DNA of 41,678 nucleotides from positions 65,072 to 106,749 of the forward strand of contig JAJRTY010000018.1 in assembly GCA_024278055.1 (NCBI GenBank), in the 5' to 3' direction. The DNA is from Alphaproteobacteria bacterium (lineage in GTDB: Bacteria; Pseudomonadota; Alphaproteobacteria; Rhizobiales; JAJFHR01). The notes beneath the pieces were generated by a model. That model searched no databases. It was not told the DNA's origin and was given only the letters and a program-made list of their open reading frames with translations. A program made the translations under genes and the position numbers. This document shows positions 24,442 through 32,225 of this stretch, piece by piece; within the stretch, counting starts at the first letter, position 1, and each line of letters opens with the position of its first letter.

Positions 24442-25788
24442 TTAACTCCACGGAAACGGGCTGCTCGAAACCGGGTGTAATTTGCCTTGAGCGTAGCGCG
24501 AGAACCGGAAAGGCTCCAGCAATCTGCTTTTTTCCCCGGCTATTTCGTCTGCCACCAGCTTGCCGACACCAAGCATTTTATAGCCGTGGTTTGAATCGGC
24601 AATCATGTAGACATTCTCGCGGAACACATCGAAAACCGGAAAACTGTCCGGGGTAAAACATCCCAGCCCGCCAGACGGATCCTTGTGTTTGTAGTATTTC
24701 ATCTGGCCTTCGAAGCGCTTTTGACAGTGCGCCAGCGCCGAACACCACATATGGATAAAATTATCATCGACAATGAAGTCGGGACTTTCAGGCCCGTAAG
24801 GATCAACCGCCACATTATCCGGGTCCTGCTCTACCTCGTAAGGAGCCGCCCCGCCCTGGATACCACCGAAATTAAAATCCGGCTTGTAATAAATGCCCCA
24901 CATTTCATCAGTGATTAATGAGCCATCCTCATCCGAATAAAGCGGTGCGTTCGAATCCACATGAATAACCGGAGGTGCCACACCGTCATTGGTTTTATGC
25001 ATATCAGGATCAACACCAAGTGTGCCTTCTTCCAGACACCAGAATTTCCACATAGGCACATTGTCGTGCATCTCGCCGTTAGCACCTTTAATTGAAATAT
25101 GCTTTGGTAACTCAAGCATATTCCAGATTGCACTGGTCCACGGACCAGCGCCAACCACCACATAATCACAAGCAATCCGGCCCTTGTCCGTCACCAGTGC
25201 GCTTACCGCCCCACCGTTTGCATCGGTCTCAAATCCTTTGACTTCGACGCCGGTCATAATCCGCACGCCCTCGGCTTCAGCCTTGGTGGCCAGACCATAC
25301 ATAGCTGCGGTATTATTGGCATACCCGCCTTTTTTTTCATGCAGCACCGACGTGATTTCTTTGGCCTGCCAGTCACTGAACAGGGCCTTCATGTAGGTCA
25401 TGCAATCAGCTTCACCTTCGATGAATTCGGATGTATAGCCTATGGCTTTCTGCTGTTCATAAATGGTTGCAACATCTTCGTGCATGCTCTCCGGGCTGAT
25501 CTGCATATAACCGACCGCATGGTAGCTGTAAGCTTGCGGATCGCTCTCCCACACCTCAACCGAATGCGCCATCAACTCGCGCATCGCCGGCTGGAAATAA
25601 TTATTGCGCACAACACCACAGGCAATGCCGGACGCTCCCGCAGCAATTGATGTTTTGTCAAAGATAACAATATCGCGACCTGAGCCTGTGCCTTTTTCTC
25701 TCAAGTTTACAGCTAAATGATAGGCCGTGCTTAACCCGTGAATGCCTGCACCAATCACCGCATATTTAACACCATCTGGAAGCGCCAT
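24442..25788 (-). CDS. FAD-dependent DAO-family oxidoreductase, first gene of module A
   Basis: 448 residues. The dinucleotide fold begins YAVIGAGIHGLSTAYHL with the ribose-binding acid at VIFDK; SIAAGASGIACGVVRNNY is the FAD-contact loop and DYVVVGAGPWTSAIWNM the second glycine motif. The C-terminal FAD motif is ADSNHGYKMLGVGKLVADEI. Relatives are sarcosine oxidase beta subunit, PuuB and glycine/dimethylglycine oxidases, which oxidise C-N bonds of (N-alkyl or gamma-glutamyl) amines. A long acidic insertion (~residues 240-330) is unusual. It would oxidise the intermediate made by the downstream ligase or glutamate-synthase-like complex; this is inferred. AGGTGA precedes the ATG. Confidence 0.85.
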   Translation of the reverse strand: MALPDGVKYAVIGAGIHGLSTAYHLAVNLREKGTGSGRDIVIFDKTSIAAGASGIACGVVRNNYFQPAMRELMAHSVEVWESDPQAYSYHAVGYMQISPESMHEDVATIYEQQKAIGYTSEFIEGEADCMTYMKALFSDWQAKEITSVLHEKKGGYANNTAAMYGLATKAEAEGVRIMTGVEVKGFETDANGGAVSALVTDKGRIACDYVVVGAGPWTSAIWNMLELPKHISIKGANGEMHDNVPMWKFWCLEEGTLGVDPDMHKTNDGVAPPVIHVDSNAPLYSDEDGSLITDEMWGIYYKPDFNFGGIQGGAAPYEVEQDPDNVAVDPYGPESPDFIVDDNFIHMWCSALAHCQKRFEGQMKYYKHKDPSGGLGCFTPDSFPVFDVFRENVYMIADSNHGYKMLGVGKLVADEIAGEKSRLLEPFRFSRYAQGKLHPVSSSPFPWS

Positions 25789-25862
25789 ATAAAAATCACC
25801 TGGAAATAGCCAAAAATCGCCGAAATGCGACTGACAAACCCGAGCAGAGTGTGTTAGTATTT

Positions 25863-25916
25863 AACCCACACTGAACCAATAGTGAACCTAATTTAATCCA
25901 ATATGAACCATTCGTC
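25863..25916. promoter_or_regulatory. Five-unit phased direct-repeat operator between the FAD and GntR genes
   Basis: Units of consensus A(A/T)CC(A/T)A(T)-N4 start at 25863, 25874, 25885, 25896 and 25906, i.e. steps of 11, 11, 11 and 10 bases, all on one DNA face. Three of them read TGAACC when the two bases before are included. The array covers the -10 and start region of the minus-strand FAD promoter and ends just before the GntR ATG. A cooperative repressor or activator binding along one face is the simplest reading. Confidence 0.72.
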
Positions 25917-25918
25917 AA
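25890..25918 (-). promoter_or_regulatory. Promoter of the FAD oxidoreductase / module A
   Basis: On the minus strand TTGACG (25918-25913) and TAAATT (25895-25890) are spaced by 17 bases. The start site would fall near 25884, leaving a ~95-base leader before the FAD gene ATG. The phased repeats overlap the spacer, -10 and leader. Confidence 0.5.
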
Positions 25919-25919
25919 T

Positions 25920-26678
25920 ATGAAAACGAAGTCTGAAAACCCGTCAAATCCGCTGGCCGCTGACCTGCCCGAGGTAAACATTGCCGAATTGCAGAACGCT
26001 GCCGGCCATGGTGCCAGCGCGATAAAATCCAAGCTCAAACGCGCAATTGAGTCCGGTGTTTATTCGCACGGTGACCGCTTGTTGCCGGAGCGTGAACTGG
26101 CCGCCTCTTTCAAGACCGCCCGCAACACCATTCGCTCGGCCCTGCGCCAGCTCGAAGCCGACGGTCTGGTTGAACGCCGCGTAGGCTCGGGAACCTTCGT
26201 TAATTTTGACAGCCAGAAGTCTGGCTCACCATTGGACATAAACGAATCGATGAGCCCGCTGCAATTAATTGAGGCTCGCTTTGCCGTCGAACCCTATGTC
26301 ACCCGACTTGCCGCCATTAACGCCACCCAGAACGATCTCGAAAACATGGAAGTTCTCATCAACCGGCTTGATGCCTGCGGCAACGACAAGGATGCCTTTA
26401 CCCTGCTCGATGGTGAATTTCACGAGCATCTGGCACGTTGCGCCCGCAACCCGCTGTTGTTGAATTTCTTCCAGCAGATCAACCGCATAAGATCACACGC
26501 CCAGTGGCGGGCAATGAAAGAAGAAGTGCTGACCCCAAGCCAGATCCGCGCCTACAACATCCAGCACAGAAACCTGTTCGAGGCACTCTCACAAAGAAAC
26601 GTTGCCGGGGCGGTCAAATGTATCAAAGAGCACCTCGAAAAAGCCAAAGCCGATCTGGTTGGCGCTGACAGCAGTTAG
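25920..26678 (+). CDS. GntR-family regulator with FCD ligand domain
   Basis: 252 residues. The winged helix contains SGVYSHGDRLLPERELAASFKTARNTIRSALRQLEADGLVERRVGSGTFV; the C-terminal all-helical FCD domain includes LLDGEFHEHLARCARNPLLLNFF, whose Asp/His residues usually hold a metal near the effector. It is divergent from module A and its ATG lies 4 bases after the phased operator array, so it is the prime candidate for binding it. No ribosome site precedes the ATG, so translation could be leaderless. FCD regulators generally sense carboxylic or amino acids. Confidence 0.92.
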   Translation: MKTKSENPSNPLAADLPEVNIAELQNAAGHGASAIKSKLKRAIESGVYSHGDRLLPERELAASFKTARNTIRSALRQLEADGLVERRVGSGTFVNFDSQKSGSPLDINESMSPLQLIEARFAVEPYVTRLAAINATQNDLENMEVLINRLDACGNDKDAFTLLDGEFHEHLARCARNPLLLNFFQQINRIRSHAQWRAMKEEVLTPSQIRAYNIQHRNLFEALSQRNVAGAVKCIKEHLEKAKADLVGADSS

Positions 26679-26716
26679 ACGCTTGAAGTCTGTCGCGTTT
26701 AGAAGGCTTACCCCCT

Positions 26717-26814
26717 CGTCATCCCCGCACTTGTTGCGGAGATCCATACCGCTATGCTCTCGCCAGAAAGACAGCTCAATGGAATGGATACCCGTGACAA
26801 GCACGGGCATGACG
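26717..26814. repeat. Palindromic intergenic repeat element (copy 2)
   Basis: Arms 26717-26750 and 26781-26814 are imperfect inverted repeats (CGTCATCCCCGCACTTGT / ACAAGCACGGGCATGACG). The centre CTCTCGCCAGAAAGACAG and CTCAATGG match copy 1 at 15366-15481. It lies between the convergent GntR and module B ligase genes and probably acts as a bidirectional terminator. Confidence 0.82.
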
Positions 26815-26846
26815 AAAAAAGAGAATTCGGCTGTTCGCGCCAGGCC

Positions 26847-28154
26847 CTAGCAATCCAGTGTCGTATCGCGCTCCCATTGGGTTACATGCTGGGAATACTG
26901 GTTCCAGTCAGCGGTTTTGAGCTTGATATAGGCCGCTGAAAATTCATCGCCTAATGCTGTACATAGCACCTTGTCCTTGGCAAATGAGCGAATGGCGTCA
27001 ATCAGGTAAAGTGGCAATTTCTTGGCATCTTTAACCTTGTGACCTTCGGCATACATGTCGATATCGAGCCGCTTGCCAGGACTTGTTTTGTTTTCAACGC
27101 CATCAAGACCGGCAGCCAAAAAGCCCGCCATCAGCAAATATGGATTGGCCGCACCATCGGCGAGACGGAACTCAAACCGGCCCACGTCGGGCACGCGGAT
27201 CAAATGCGTGCGGTTGTTGCCGCCAAAAGTCACCGAGTTTGGTGCCCATGTTGCACCCGATGAAGTTGTCGGCGCATTGATGCGCTTGTAGGAATTAACT
27301 GTCGGATTGGTAATTGCCGCCAGACCCTCGGCGTGTGCAAGCACTCCGCCCATAAAATGGTAGCCCAGTTCCGACAGGCCCAACTCACCGTCCTTATCAT
27401 AGGTCAGGCAGGTTTTTTCATCCAGCGTCCACAGGCTTGCATGCACATGGCAGCCATTACCGGTAAGGTGGCTGAACGGCTTGGGCATGAAGGTTGCGCG
27501 CAGCCCGTGTTTTTCCGCAATCGATTTGACCATAAAGCGGAAGAAGCACAATTGATCAGCCGTTTTCAGACTGTCATAAAAATCCCAGTTGATTTCAAAT
27601 TGTCCGTTGGCATCTTCATGATCATTTTGATAAGTACCCCAGCCAAGTTCAATCATGGTGGTGCAAATCTCAGAGATCACATCATAACGCCGCATCAGGG
27701 CGGATTGATCATAACAGGGTTTTTCCTGGGTATCTCGCTCATCTGAGATATCAGAACCATCGGCATTGATCAGGTGAAATTCAGGCTCAACCCCGGCCTT
27801 CATCAACAGGCCTTTTTCAGCCGCCTTGGCAATTTGCGCCTGCAAAACATTGCGCGGGGCTTGAGCAATCCTCTCACCATCCATATAAAGATCACCCGGC
27901 ACCCAGGCAACTTCCGGCTTCCACGGCAATTGAATAACCGCGTCCGCATCAGGCATGGCAAACATATCTGGATGCGCCGGGGTCATATCAAGCCAGGCAG
28001 CAAAGCCTGCAAAACCCGCACCCGATTTCTGCATACCGCCAATAGCCTCAGCCGGCACCAGTTTGGAGCGTTGCGTTCCAAACAGGTCGGTGAAATTCAT
28101 CAGAAAATATTTAACGCCATTTTCCTTGGCATATTTGGCCAGATCTCTTGCCAT
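26847..28154 (-). CDS. GlnT/GmaS-type glutamine-synthetase-like ligase, module B
   Basis: 435 residues. It matches the type found with mgsABC or glxBCD: YFLMNFTDLFGTQRSKLVPA, GAGFAGFAAWLDMTPAHPDMFA, VEPEFHLI (E123, E125), QNDHEDANGQFEINWDF, LTGNGCHVHASLWT, INAPTTSSGATW and GRFELR-like RFEFRLADGAANPYLL. Homologues are either GlnT glutamine synthetase or gamma-glutamylmethylamide synthetase (GmaS); sequence inspection alone does not settle which. A very strong AGGGAGG site precedes the ATG. Last gene of module B, 28 bases after the FMN subunit gene. It shares the fold but little detail with the module A ligase. Confidence 0.88.
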   Translation of the reverse strand: MARDLAKYAKENGVKYFLMNFTDLFGTQRSKLVPAEAIGGMQKSGAGFAGFAAWLDMTPAHPDMFAMPDADAVIQLPWKPEVAWVPGDLYMDGERIAQAPRNVLQAQIAKAAEKGLLMKAGVEPEFHLINADGSDISDERDTQEKPCYDQSALMRRYDVISEICTTMIELGWGTYQNDHEDANGQFEINWDFYDSLKTADQLCFFRFMVKSIAEKHGLRATFMPKPFSHLTGNGCHVHASLWTLDEKTCLTYDKDGELGLSELGYHFMGGVLAHAEGLAAITNPTVNSYKRINAPTTSSGATWAPNSVTFGGNNRTHLIRVPDVGRFEFRLADGAANPYLLMAGFLAAGLDGVENKTSPGKRLDIDMYAEGHKVKDAKKLPLYLIDAIRSFAKDKVLCTALGDEFSAAYIKLKTADWNQYSQHVTQWERDTTLDC

Positions 28155-28182
28155 TGTTATTCCTCCCTAATGCAATTGAAAT

Positions 28183-29511
28183 TTAATATCGATCACGCCC
28201 CGGTATCCAGTCGGTTCCAGCCAAAGGCACCTGCGCCATGGCAGCAGCTTCAACTGTCAGCGCCACCAGATCCTCAGGCTCAAGATTATGCACATGGCTC
28301 TTGCCGCAGGCGCGCGCAATCGTCTGGGCTTCCAGTGTCATCACTTTAAGATAATTGGCCAGCCGGTGACCAGCCTTAACCGGATCAAGCCGGGCAGATA
28401 ATTTCGGGTCCTGGGTCGAGATGCCAGCGGGATCGCGCCCGTCCTGCCAGTCATCATAAGCCCCCGCCGTGGTGCCAAGCTTGTTGTATTCTTCTTCCAA
28501 AGCGGGATCATTATCCCCCATCGCCACCAGTGCCGCGGTGCCGATTGATACGGCATCGGCACCAAGTGCCAAAGCCTTGGCCACATCAGCGCCATTGCGA
28601 ATACCGCCGGACAAAACCAGTTGCACTTTGCGGTGCATGCCTAAATCCTGCAAGGCTTTTACCGCAGGCCGGATGCAGGCCAAAGTCGGCTGGCCCACAT
28701 GTTCGATAAACACTTCCTGGGTTGCCGCCGTACCGCCTTGCATGCCGTCAAGCACAACCACATCAGCCCCGGCTTTAATCGACAACGTGGTATCATAATA
28801 GGGTCGTGCGCCACCGATTTTTATATAGATCGGTTTTTCCCAATTGGTGATTTCGCGCAATTCCTGAATTTTGATTTCGAGATCATCCGGCCCGGTCCAG
28901 TCAGGATGCCGGCACGATGAACGCTGGTCAATCCCCATCGGCAGGTCACGCATTTCGGCTACCCGGTCAGAAATTTTCTGGCCCAGTAACATGCCGCCTC
29001 CGCCGGGCTTGGCACCCTGGCCCACCACTATTTCTATTGCATCAGCCTTGCGTAGATCAACCGGGTTCATGCCATAGCGCGACGGCAGATATTGATAGAC
29101 CAGCATTTTCGACTGGCCGCGTTCTTCCGGCGTCATGCCGCCATCCCCGGTTGTGGTCGACGTGCCCGCTAACGAAGCACCACGGCCTAAAGCCTCCTTG
29201 GCCTGGGCCGACAGCGAACCAAAGCTCATGCCCGCAATGGTAATGGGAATATCGAGCACAATCGGGTTTTTGGCAAACCGTGTGCCCAGCACCACTTGCG
29301 TTCCACATTTTTCGCGATAGCCTTCCAGCGGATACCGCGACATTGATGCTCCAAGAAACAACAGGTCGTCAAAATGCGGCAATCGGCGCTTGGCCCCGCC
29401 GCCGCGAATATCATAAATTCCGGTAGCAGCTGCACGACGGATTTCCGACAAGGTATAATCATCAAACGTTGCCGATTTGCGCGGCAGTGTGTGGGGGATT
29501 TCTGTAACCAT
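28183..29511 (-). CDS. glxD: FMN-binding glutamate-synthase-domain protein (GlxD/MgsC-like), module B
   Basis: 442 residues. FMN-barrel motifs: IPITIAGMSFGSLSAQAKEALGRGA, PIYIKIGGARPYYDTTLSIKAGADVVVLDGMQGGTAA, VLSGGIRNGADVAKALALGADAVSIG. In place of the iron-sulfur cysteines the loop at ~351-364 reads AYDDWQDGRDPAGI, so no cluster can form there. N-methylglutamate synthase carries out amine exchange without net redox change, which would not need one. Order with its neighbours (amidotransferase, GXGXG, FMN subunit, ligase) is that of mgsABC-gmaS and of rhizobial glxBCD-glnT. Confidence 0.9.
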   Translation of the reverse strand: MVTEIPHTLPRKSATFDDYTLSEIRRAAATGIYDIRGGGAKRRLPHFDDLLFLGASMSRYPLEGYREKCGTQVVLGTRFAKNPIVLDIPITIAGMSFGSLSAQAKEALGRGASLAGTSTTTGDGGMTPEERGQSKMLVYQYLPSRYGMNPVDLRKADAIEIVVGQGAKPGGGGMLLGQKISDRVAEMRDLPMGIDQRSSCRHPDWTGPDDLEIKIQELREITNWEKPIYIKIGGARPYYDTTLSIKAGADVVVLDGMQGGTAATQEVFIEHVGQPTLACIRPAVKALQDLGMHRKVQLVLSGGIRNGADVAKALALGADAVSIGTAALVAMGDNDPALEEEYNKLGTTAGAYDDWQDGRDPAGISTQDPKLSARLDPVKAGHRLANYLKVMTLEAQTIARACGKSHVHNLEPEDLVALTVEAAAMAQVPLAGTDWIPGRDRY

Positions 29512-29523
29512 TATACTTAACCC

Positions 29524-30207
29524 TCAATAGGCATCAATATTATCAATATCGAAATTATAGAGCTTGCGCGCCGAGCCATAACGCCGGAATTCAGACAGAT
29601 CAGCCTCAATACCGGCAGCTTCCAGCAACTCAGCCAGTTTGGCCACATGTTCCGGCGTCATGTCTTTTTCAATGCAATCGGCACCGAGGCTGGCAACTTT
29701 GCCGCGCACATACAAAATCGCTTCGTAAATCGAATCGCCCAAGGCATCACCGGCATCGCCACAGACCACCAGATGGCCTGATTGCGCCATAAAGGCTGAC
29801 ATATGCCCCACCGATCCGCCAACAACAATATCAACGCCCTTCATTGAAATACCGCAGCGCGATGAAGCATCCCCGTTAATGACCAGCAAACCGCCGTGGG
29901 CAGTAGCTCCGGCTGATTCAGAGGCATTGCCACTGACACGCACTGAGCCCGACATCATGTTATCGGCAACGCCAACACCGGCGTGACCTTCAATGACAAT
30001 ATCAGCCAACTGGTTCATACCACCGCAATAAAACCCGACGTGGCCTTTGATGGTAACATTAAGATGCTCATCCAGCCCACAGGCGATTGAATGATACCCA
30101 TGGGGGTTATGGATCACCCAGTCTGTCTCATTTGTGCCCTCAGGCAGATCATGCAGGGTTGAATTCACCCCGCGAACCCCAACTTCTGCCACATCAATTT
30201 CAGCCAT
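29524..30207 (-). CDS. glxC: GXGXG glutamate-synthase-domain protein (GlxC/MgsB-like), module B
   Basis: 227 residues of beta-helix repeats (VTIKGHVGFYCGGMNQLADIVIEGHAGVGVADNMMSG, SSRCGISMKGVDIVVGGSVG, LVVCGDAGDALGDSIYEA). It overlaps the amidotransferase gene by 8 bases and precedes the FMN subunit gene by 12, so the three are coupled. The C-terminal tail (ADLSEFRRYGSARKLYNFD) mirrors that of the module A paralogue (KLWNYDNL..). Middle subunit of the complex. Confidence 0.9.
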   Translation of the reverse strand: MAEIDVAEVGVRGVNSTLHDLPEGTNETDWVIHNPHGYHSIACGLDEHLNVTIKGHVGFYCGGMNQLADIVIEGHAGVGVADNMMSGSVRVSGNASESAGATAHGGLLVINGDASSRCGISMKGVDIVVGGSVGHMSAFMAQSGHLVVCGDAGDALGDSIYEAILYVRGKVASLGADCIEKDMTPEHVAKLAELLEAAGIEADLSEFRRYGSARKLYNFDIDNIDAY

Positions 30208-31111
30208 GCGCTCGTGCCTCTCCCCAGGTATAAACTTTGGCGGGTTCAGGTTCCCATATTACTGATTTGTCTGCACCGGGCAGATGTGCAATGGCGCGGT
30301 ATTCCGTTGCCATAGCCACCCAGTCATCGGTCTCCGCCATCACCGCATGTTTGCAGGCAATGGGATCACGCACCACTGCAAATCCTTCAGCGGTTCCGAC
30401 ACAGAATGTGTAAAAACCGTCGAGTTCATCCAGCCCGGCCTCCAGCGCTTCATGCAACGTGGTGCCTTGCTGCAATTTCCAGGTCATAAACCCGGCGGCA
30501 ACTTCCGTATCATTATCCGTATCAAAGACGATACCTTCGCGCTCAAGATTGCGGCGCAAACGATTGTGGTTTGACAGTGAACCATTATGCACCAGACAGA
30601 CATCAAGCCCGGTGGCAAAGGGATGAGAGCCTGCGGTCGTCACCGCACTTTCGGTCGCCATGCGGGTGTGTCCGATGGCGTGACTGCCATGAGCCTCGCC
30701 AAGCTTGAACTGATCGGCAACAGCTTTGGGCAATCCGGTCTGTTTAAAAATCTCAATGGCACGGCCGGAGCCGACAATGCGCACATTGGGTCTTTCGCGC
30801 GCCAGCCATTTGCGCACAGCTGCGGCATCTGCATCAGTGATCACCACCGCATGATCGCCCTGTTCATCGATCTGCACATCACACTTCAACGCTTTTTCCA
30901 TGTCCCCGTCCAGGGACTTCCAGCCCAAAGCCGCCTCGTCACTGGCAAGGGTAAATTTGGTCTGATTTTCCTTTACCGGATTGCGATAAATGGCAAACCC
31001 GGCAGAATCCGGTCCACGGTCCGTCATCTCAATCAACATCGGCGCAAACATTGCACCCAGCTGTGATTGCAGGTCCTTGTTTTTCAGGTAAAGGCCAACA
31101 ATACCACACAT
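30200..31111 (-). CDS. glxB: Class II (Ntn) glutamine amidotransferase (GlxB/MgsA-like), module B
   Basis: 303 residues. The start is set at MCGIVGLY, because catalytic Cys2 must become N-terminal; AAGGA lies upstream of this ATG, and an earlier in-frame start at 31153 would bury the cysteine. Other motifs: DRGPDSAGFAIY, AIGHTRMATESAV, DVCLVHNGSLSNHNRLRRNLE and FDTDNDTEVAAGF. First gene of module B. A possible promoter TTGATT-17-TATTGT lies in the 104-base gap behind the XRE-cupin gene. Confidence 0.92.
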   Translation of the reverse strand: MCGIVGLYLKNKDLQSQLGAMFAPMLIEMTDRGPDSAGFAIYRNPVKENQTKFTLASDEAALGWKSLDGDMEKALKCDVQIDEQGDHAVVITDADAAAVRKWLARERPNVRIVGSGRAIEIFKQTGLPKAVADQFKLGEAHGSHAIGHTRMATESAVTTAGSHPFATGLDVCLVHNGSLSNHNRLRRNLEREGIVFDTDNDTEVAAGFMTWKLQQGTTLHEALEAGLDELDGFYTFCVGTAEGFAVVRDPIACKHAVMAETDDWVAMATEYRAIAHLPGADKSVIWEPEPAKVYTWGEARAHG

Positions 31112-31215
31112 GACTTTTTCCTTTTCATACGGCTGAATATTCGATCTGTACAATAACAGCAGTTTTTCAAAAAATCAACTATCAGGAATAAAAATTTAAC
31201 AACAGGAAACAGTTT

Positions 31216-31887
31216 TTATTTCTCGCGCGGATAAGAAATAATTGACAGATAACGAATGGGCAGTTGATGCATTTCTTCGGGCCCGTGCGGTGCATCGGCA
31301 TCAAAAAACAGCGAATCACCCGGTTGCAGAACAAACGTCTGCTCGCCATGGCGATAGGTCACCTCACCTTCCAGCATATAAATAAACTCCAGCCCCTCAT
31401 GCTGGAACACCGGAAAAACATCTGAAGAATCCAGTAACGTTATCAGATAAGGTTCAATCGTAAGCTCACTGTGCGGCGCATGACCAAGCAAAGCATATTG
31501 ATGCCCCGCCCGCGTGCCACGCCGTTCAATTGCCAATCCGTCCCCCGCCTTGACGAAAGTAACCTCCCGGCTTTGCTCGTAGCCTTTGAACAAAGCAGTA
31601 ACCGGCACATGCAAGGCGCGCGACAATGCCTGCAGGGATGACAGCGACGGCGAGGTTGAGCCGTTTTCAATTTTCGACAACATCCCTCCCGACATATCAG
31701 ATGACTTGGAAAGCTCGGAGATGGTCATGCCCAGTTGTTCACGCAAAGCTCGCACTTCCCGGCCGATTGATTCTTCCAGCAGGTTGCCGCCCGCTCGCCC
31801 GGCTGCATGGGGATCTTGTTTGAACACAGGTTTTTTACCCACCGTGTCAGCCCCGGAATCACCCGGTCTTGTGGCACCTTTCTTCAT
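31216..31887 (-). CDS. XRE-family regulator with C-terminal cupin sensor domain
   Basis: 223 residues from the ATG at 31887; a TTG at 31914 would start inside the upstream terminator's T-run. After a disordered N-terminus the HTH reads IGREVRALREQLGMTISELSKSSDMSGGMLSKIENGSTSPSLSSLQALSRAL; the C-terminal cupin barrel includes VFPVFQHEGLEFIYMLEGEVTYRHGEQTFVLQPGDSLFFDADAPHGPE. Regulators of this layout commonly control adjacent amine or amino-acid genes (the PuuR type is one). It precedes module B on the same strand and likely controls it. Only 33 bases separate it from the terminator upstream. Confidence 0.9.
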   Translation of the reverse strand: MKKGATRPGDSGADTVGKKPVFKQDPHAAGRAGGNLLEESIGREVRALREQLGMTISELSKSSDMSGGMLSKIENGSTSPSLSSLQALSRALHVPVTALFKGYEQSREVTFVKAGDGLAIERRGTRAGHQYALLGHAPHSELTIEPYLITLLDSSDVFPVFQHEGLEFIYMLEGEVTYRHGEQTFVLQPGDSLFFDADAPHGPEEMHQLPIRYLSIISYPREK

Positions 31888-31920
31888 TTGGTTCTGCCCA
31901 TCTTCGCAACACAATAAAAA

Positions 31921-31947
31921 ACGCCGACCCGAAATTCGGATCGGCGT
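31921..31947. terminator. Intrinsic bidirectional terminator after amt and its small partner
   Basis: A 12-13-bp stem (ACGCCGA.CCGAA / TTCGGATCGGCGT, perfect but for a G-T pair on the minus strand) has a one-to-three-base loop. On the minus strand it is followed by a T-run (complement of 31916-31920), on the plus strand by CTTTTT. It ends the amt transcript before the XRE gene. Confidence 0.88.
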
Positions 31948-31974
31948 CTTTTTAGCCTATATCAGGTCACAGTC

Positions 31975-32196
31975 TCAATATCGATCGATTGCTGCCCGGG
32001 CTTTATCACCCGATTCATCAGCACTCAATTCATGTTCAACCTCGGTTGCTTCAACTCGCAACTGTAACACGTGCCAGCCTATCCAGAAGATGAGACCGAG
32101 GATAAACATAAAGAACTCCCACCCCTGGAAGGGATAAACAGCTGCAACATCTTTGAGATCGACGGCCCAATCTGTCATTCCATTTGTTGACGGCAT
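31975..32196 (-). CDS. Small single-TM membrane protein cotranscribed with amt
   Basis: 73 residues. One hydrophobic segment at ~29-46 (FFMFILGLIFWIGWHVLQL) follows a short polar N-terminus containing VAAVYPFQGWE; the C-terminus is charged (EATEVEHELSADESGDKARAAIDRY). A textbook AAAGGAG site precedes the ATG. It starts 29 bases after the amt stop and is followed by a strong terminator, so it forms a two-gene operon with the transporter. No GlnK gene is present; this protein sits where glnK usually does, next to amt. A structural or regulatory subunit role is inferred. Confidence 0.82.
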   Translation of the reverse strand: MPSTNGMTDWAVDLKDVAAVYPFQGWEFFMFILGLIFWIGWHVLQLRVEATEVEHELSADESGDKARAAIDRY

Positions 32197-32225
32197 GGGT
32201 TTTCTCCTTTCTTTTTATACAAAAG

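Noticed and set aside
27774-28349. 191-residue plus-strand frame antisense to the module B ligase and FMN subunit genes
   Set aside because: Shadow of two well-supported genes; it spans their junction and has no recognisable fold.
31112-31153. Earlier start of the module B amidotransferase (14 extra residues)
   Set aside because: Ntn amidotransferases need Cys directly after the initiator Met; the MCGIVG start has its own AAGGA ribosome site.
31586-32137. 183-residue plus-strand frame across the XRE gene, terminator and small TM gene
   Set aside because: It reads through a strong terminator hairpin and antisense to two supported genes.
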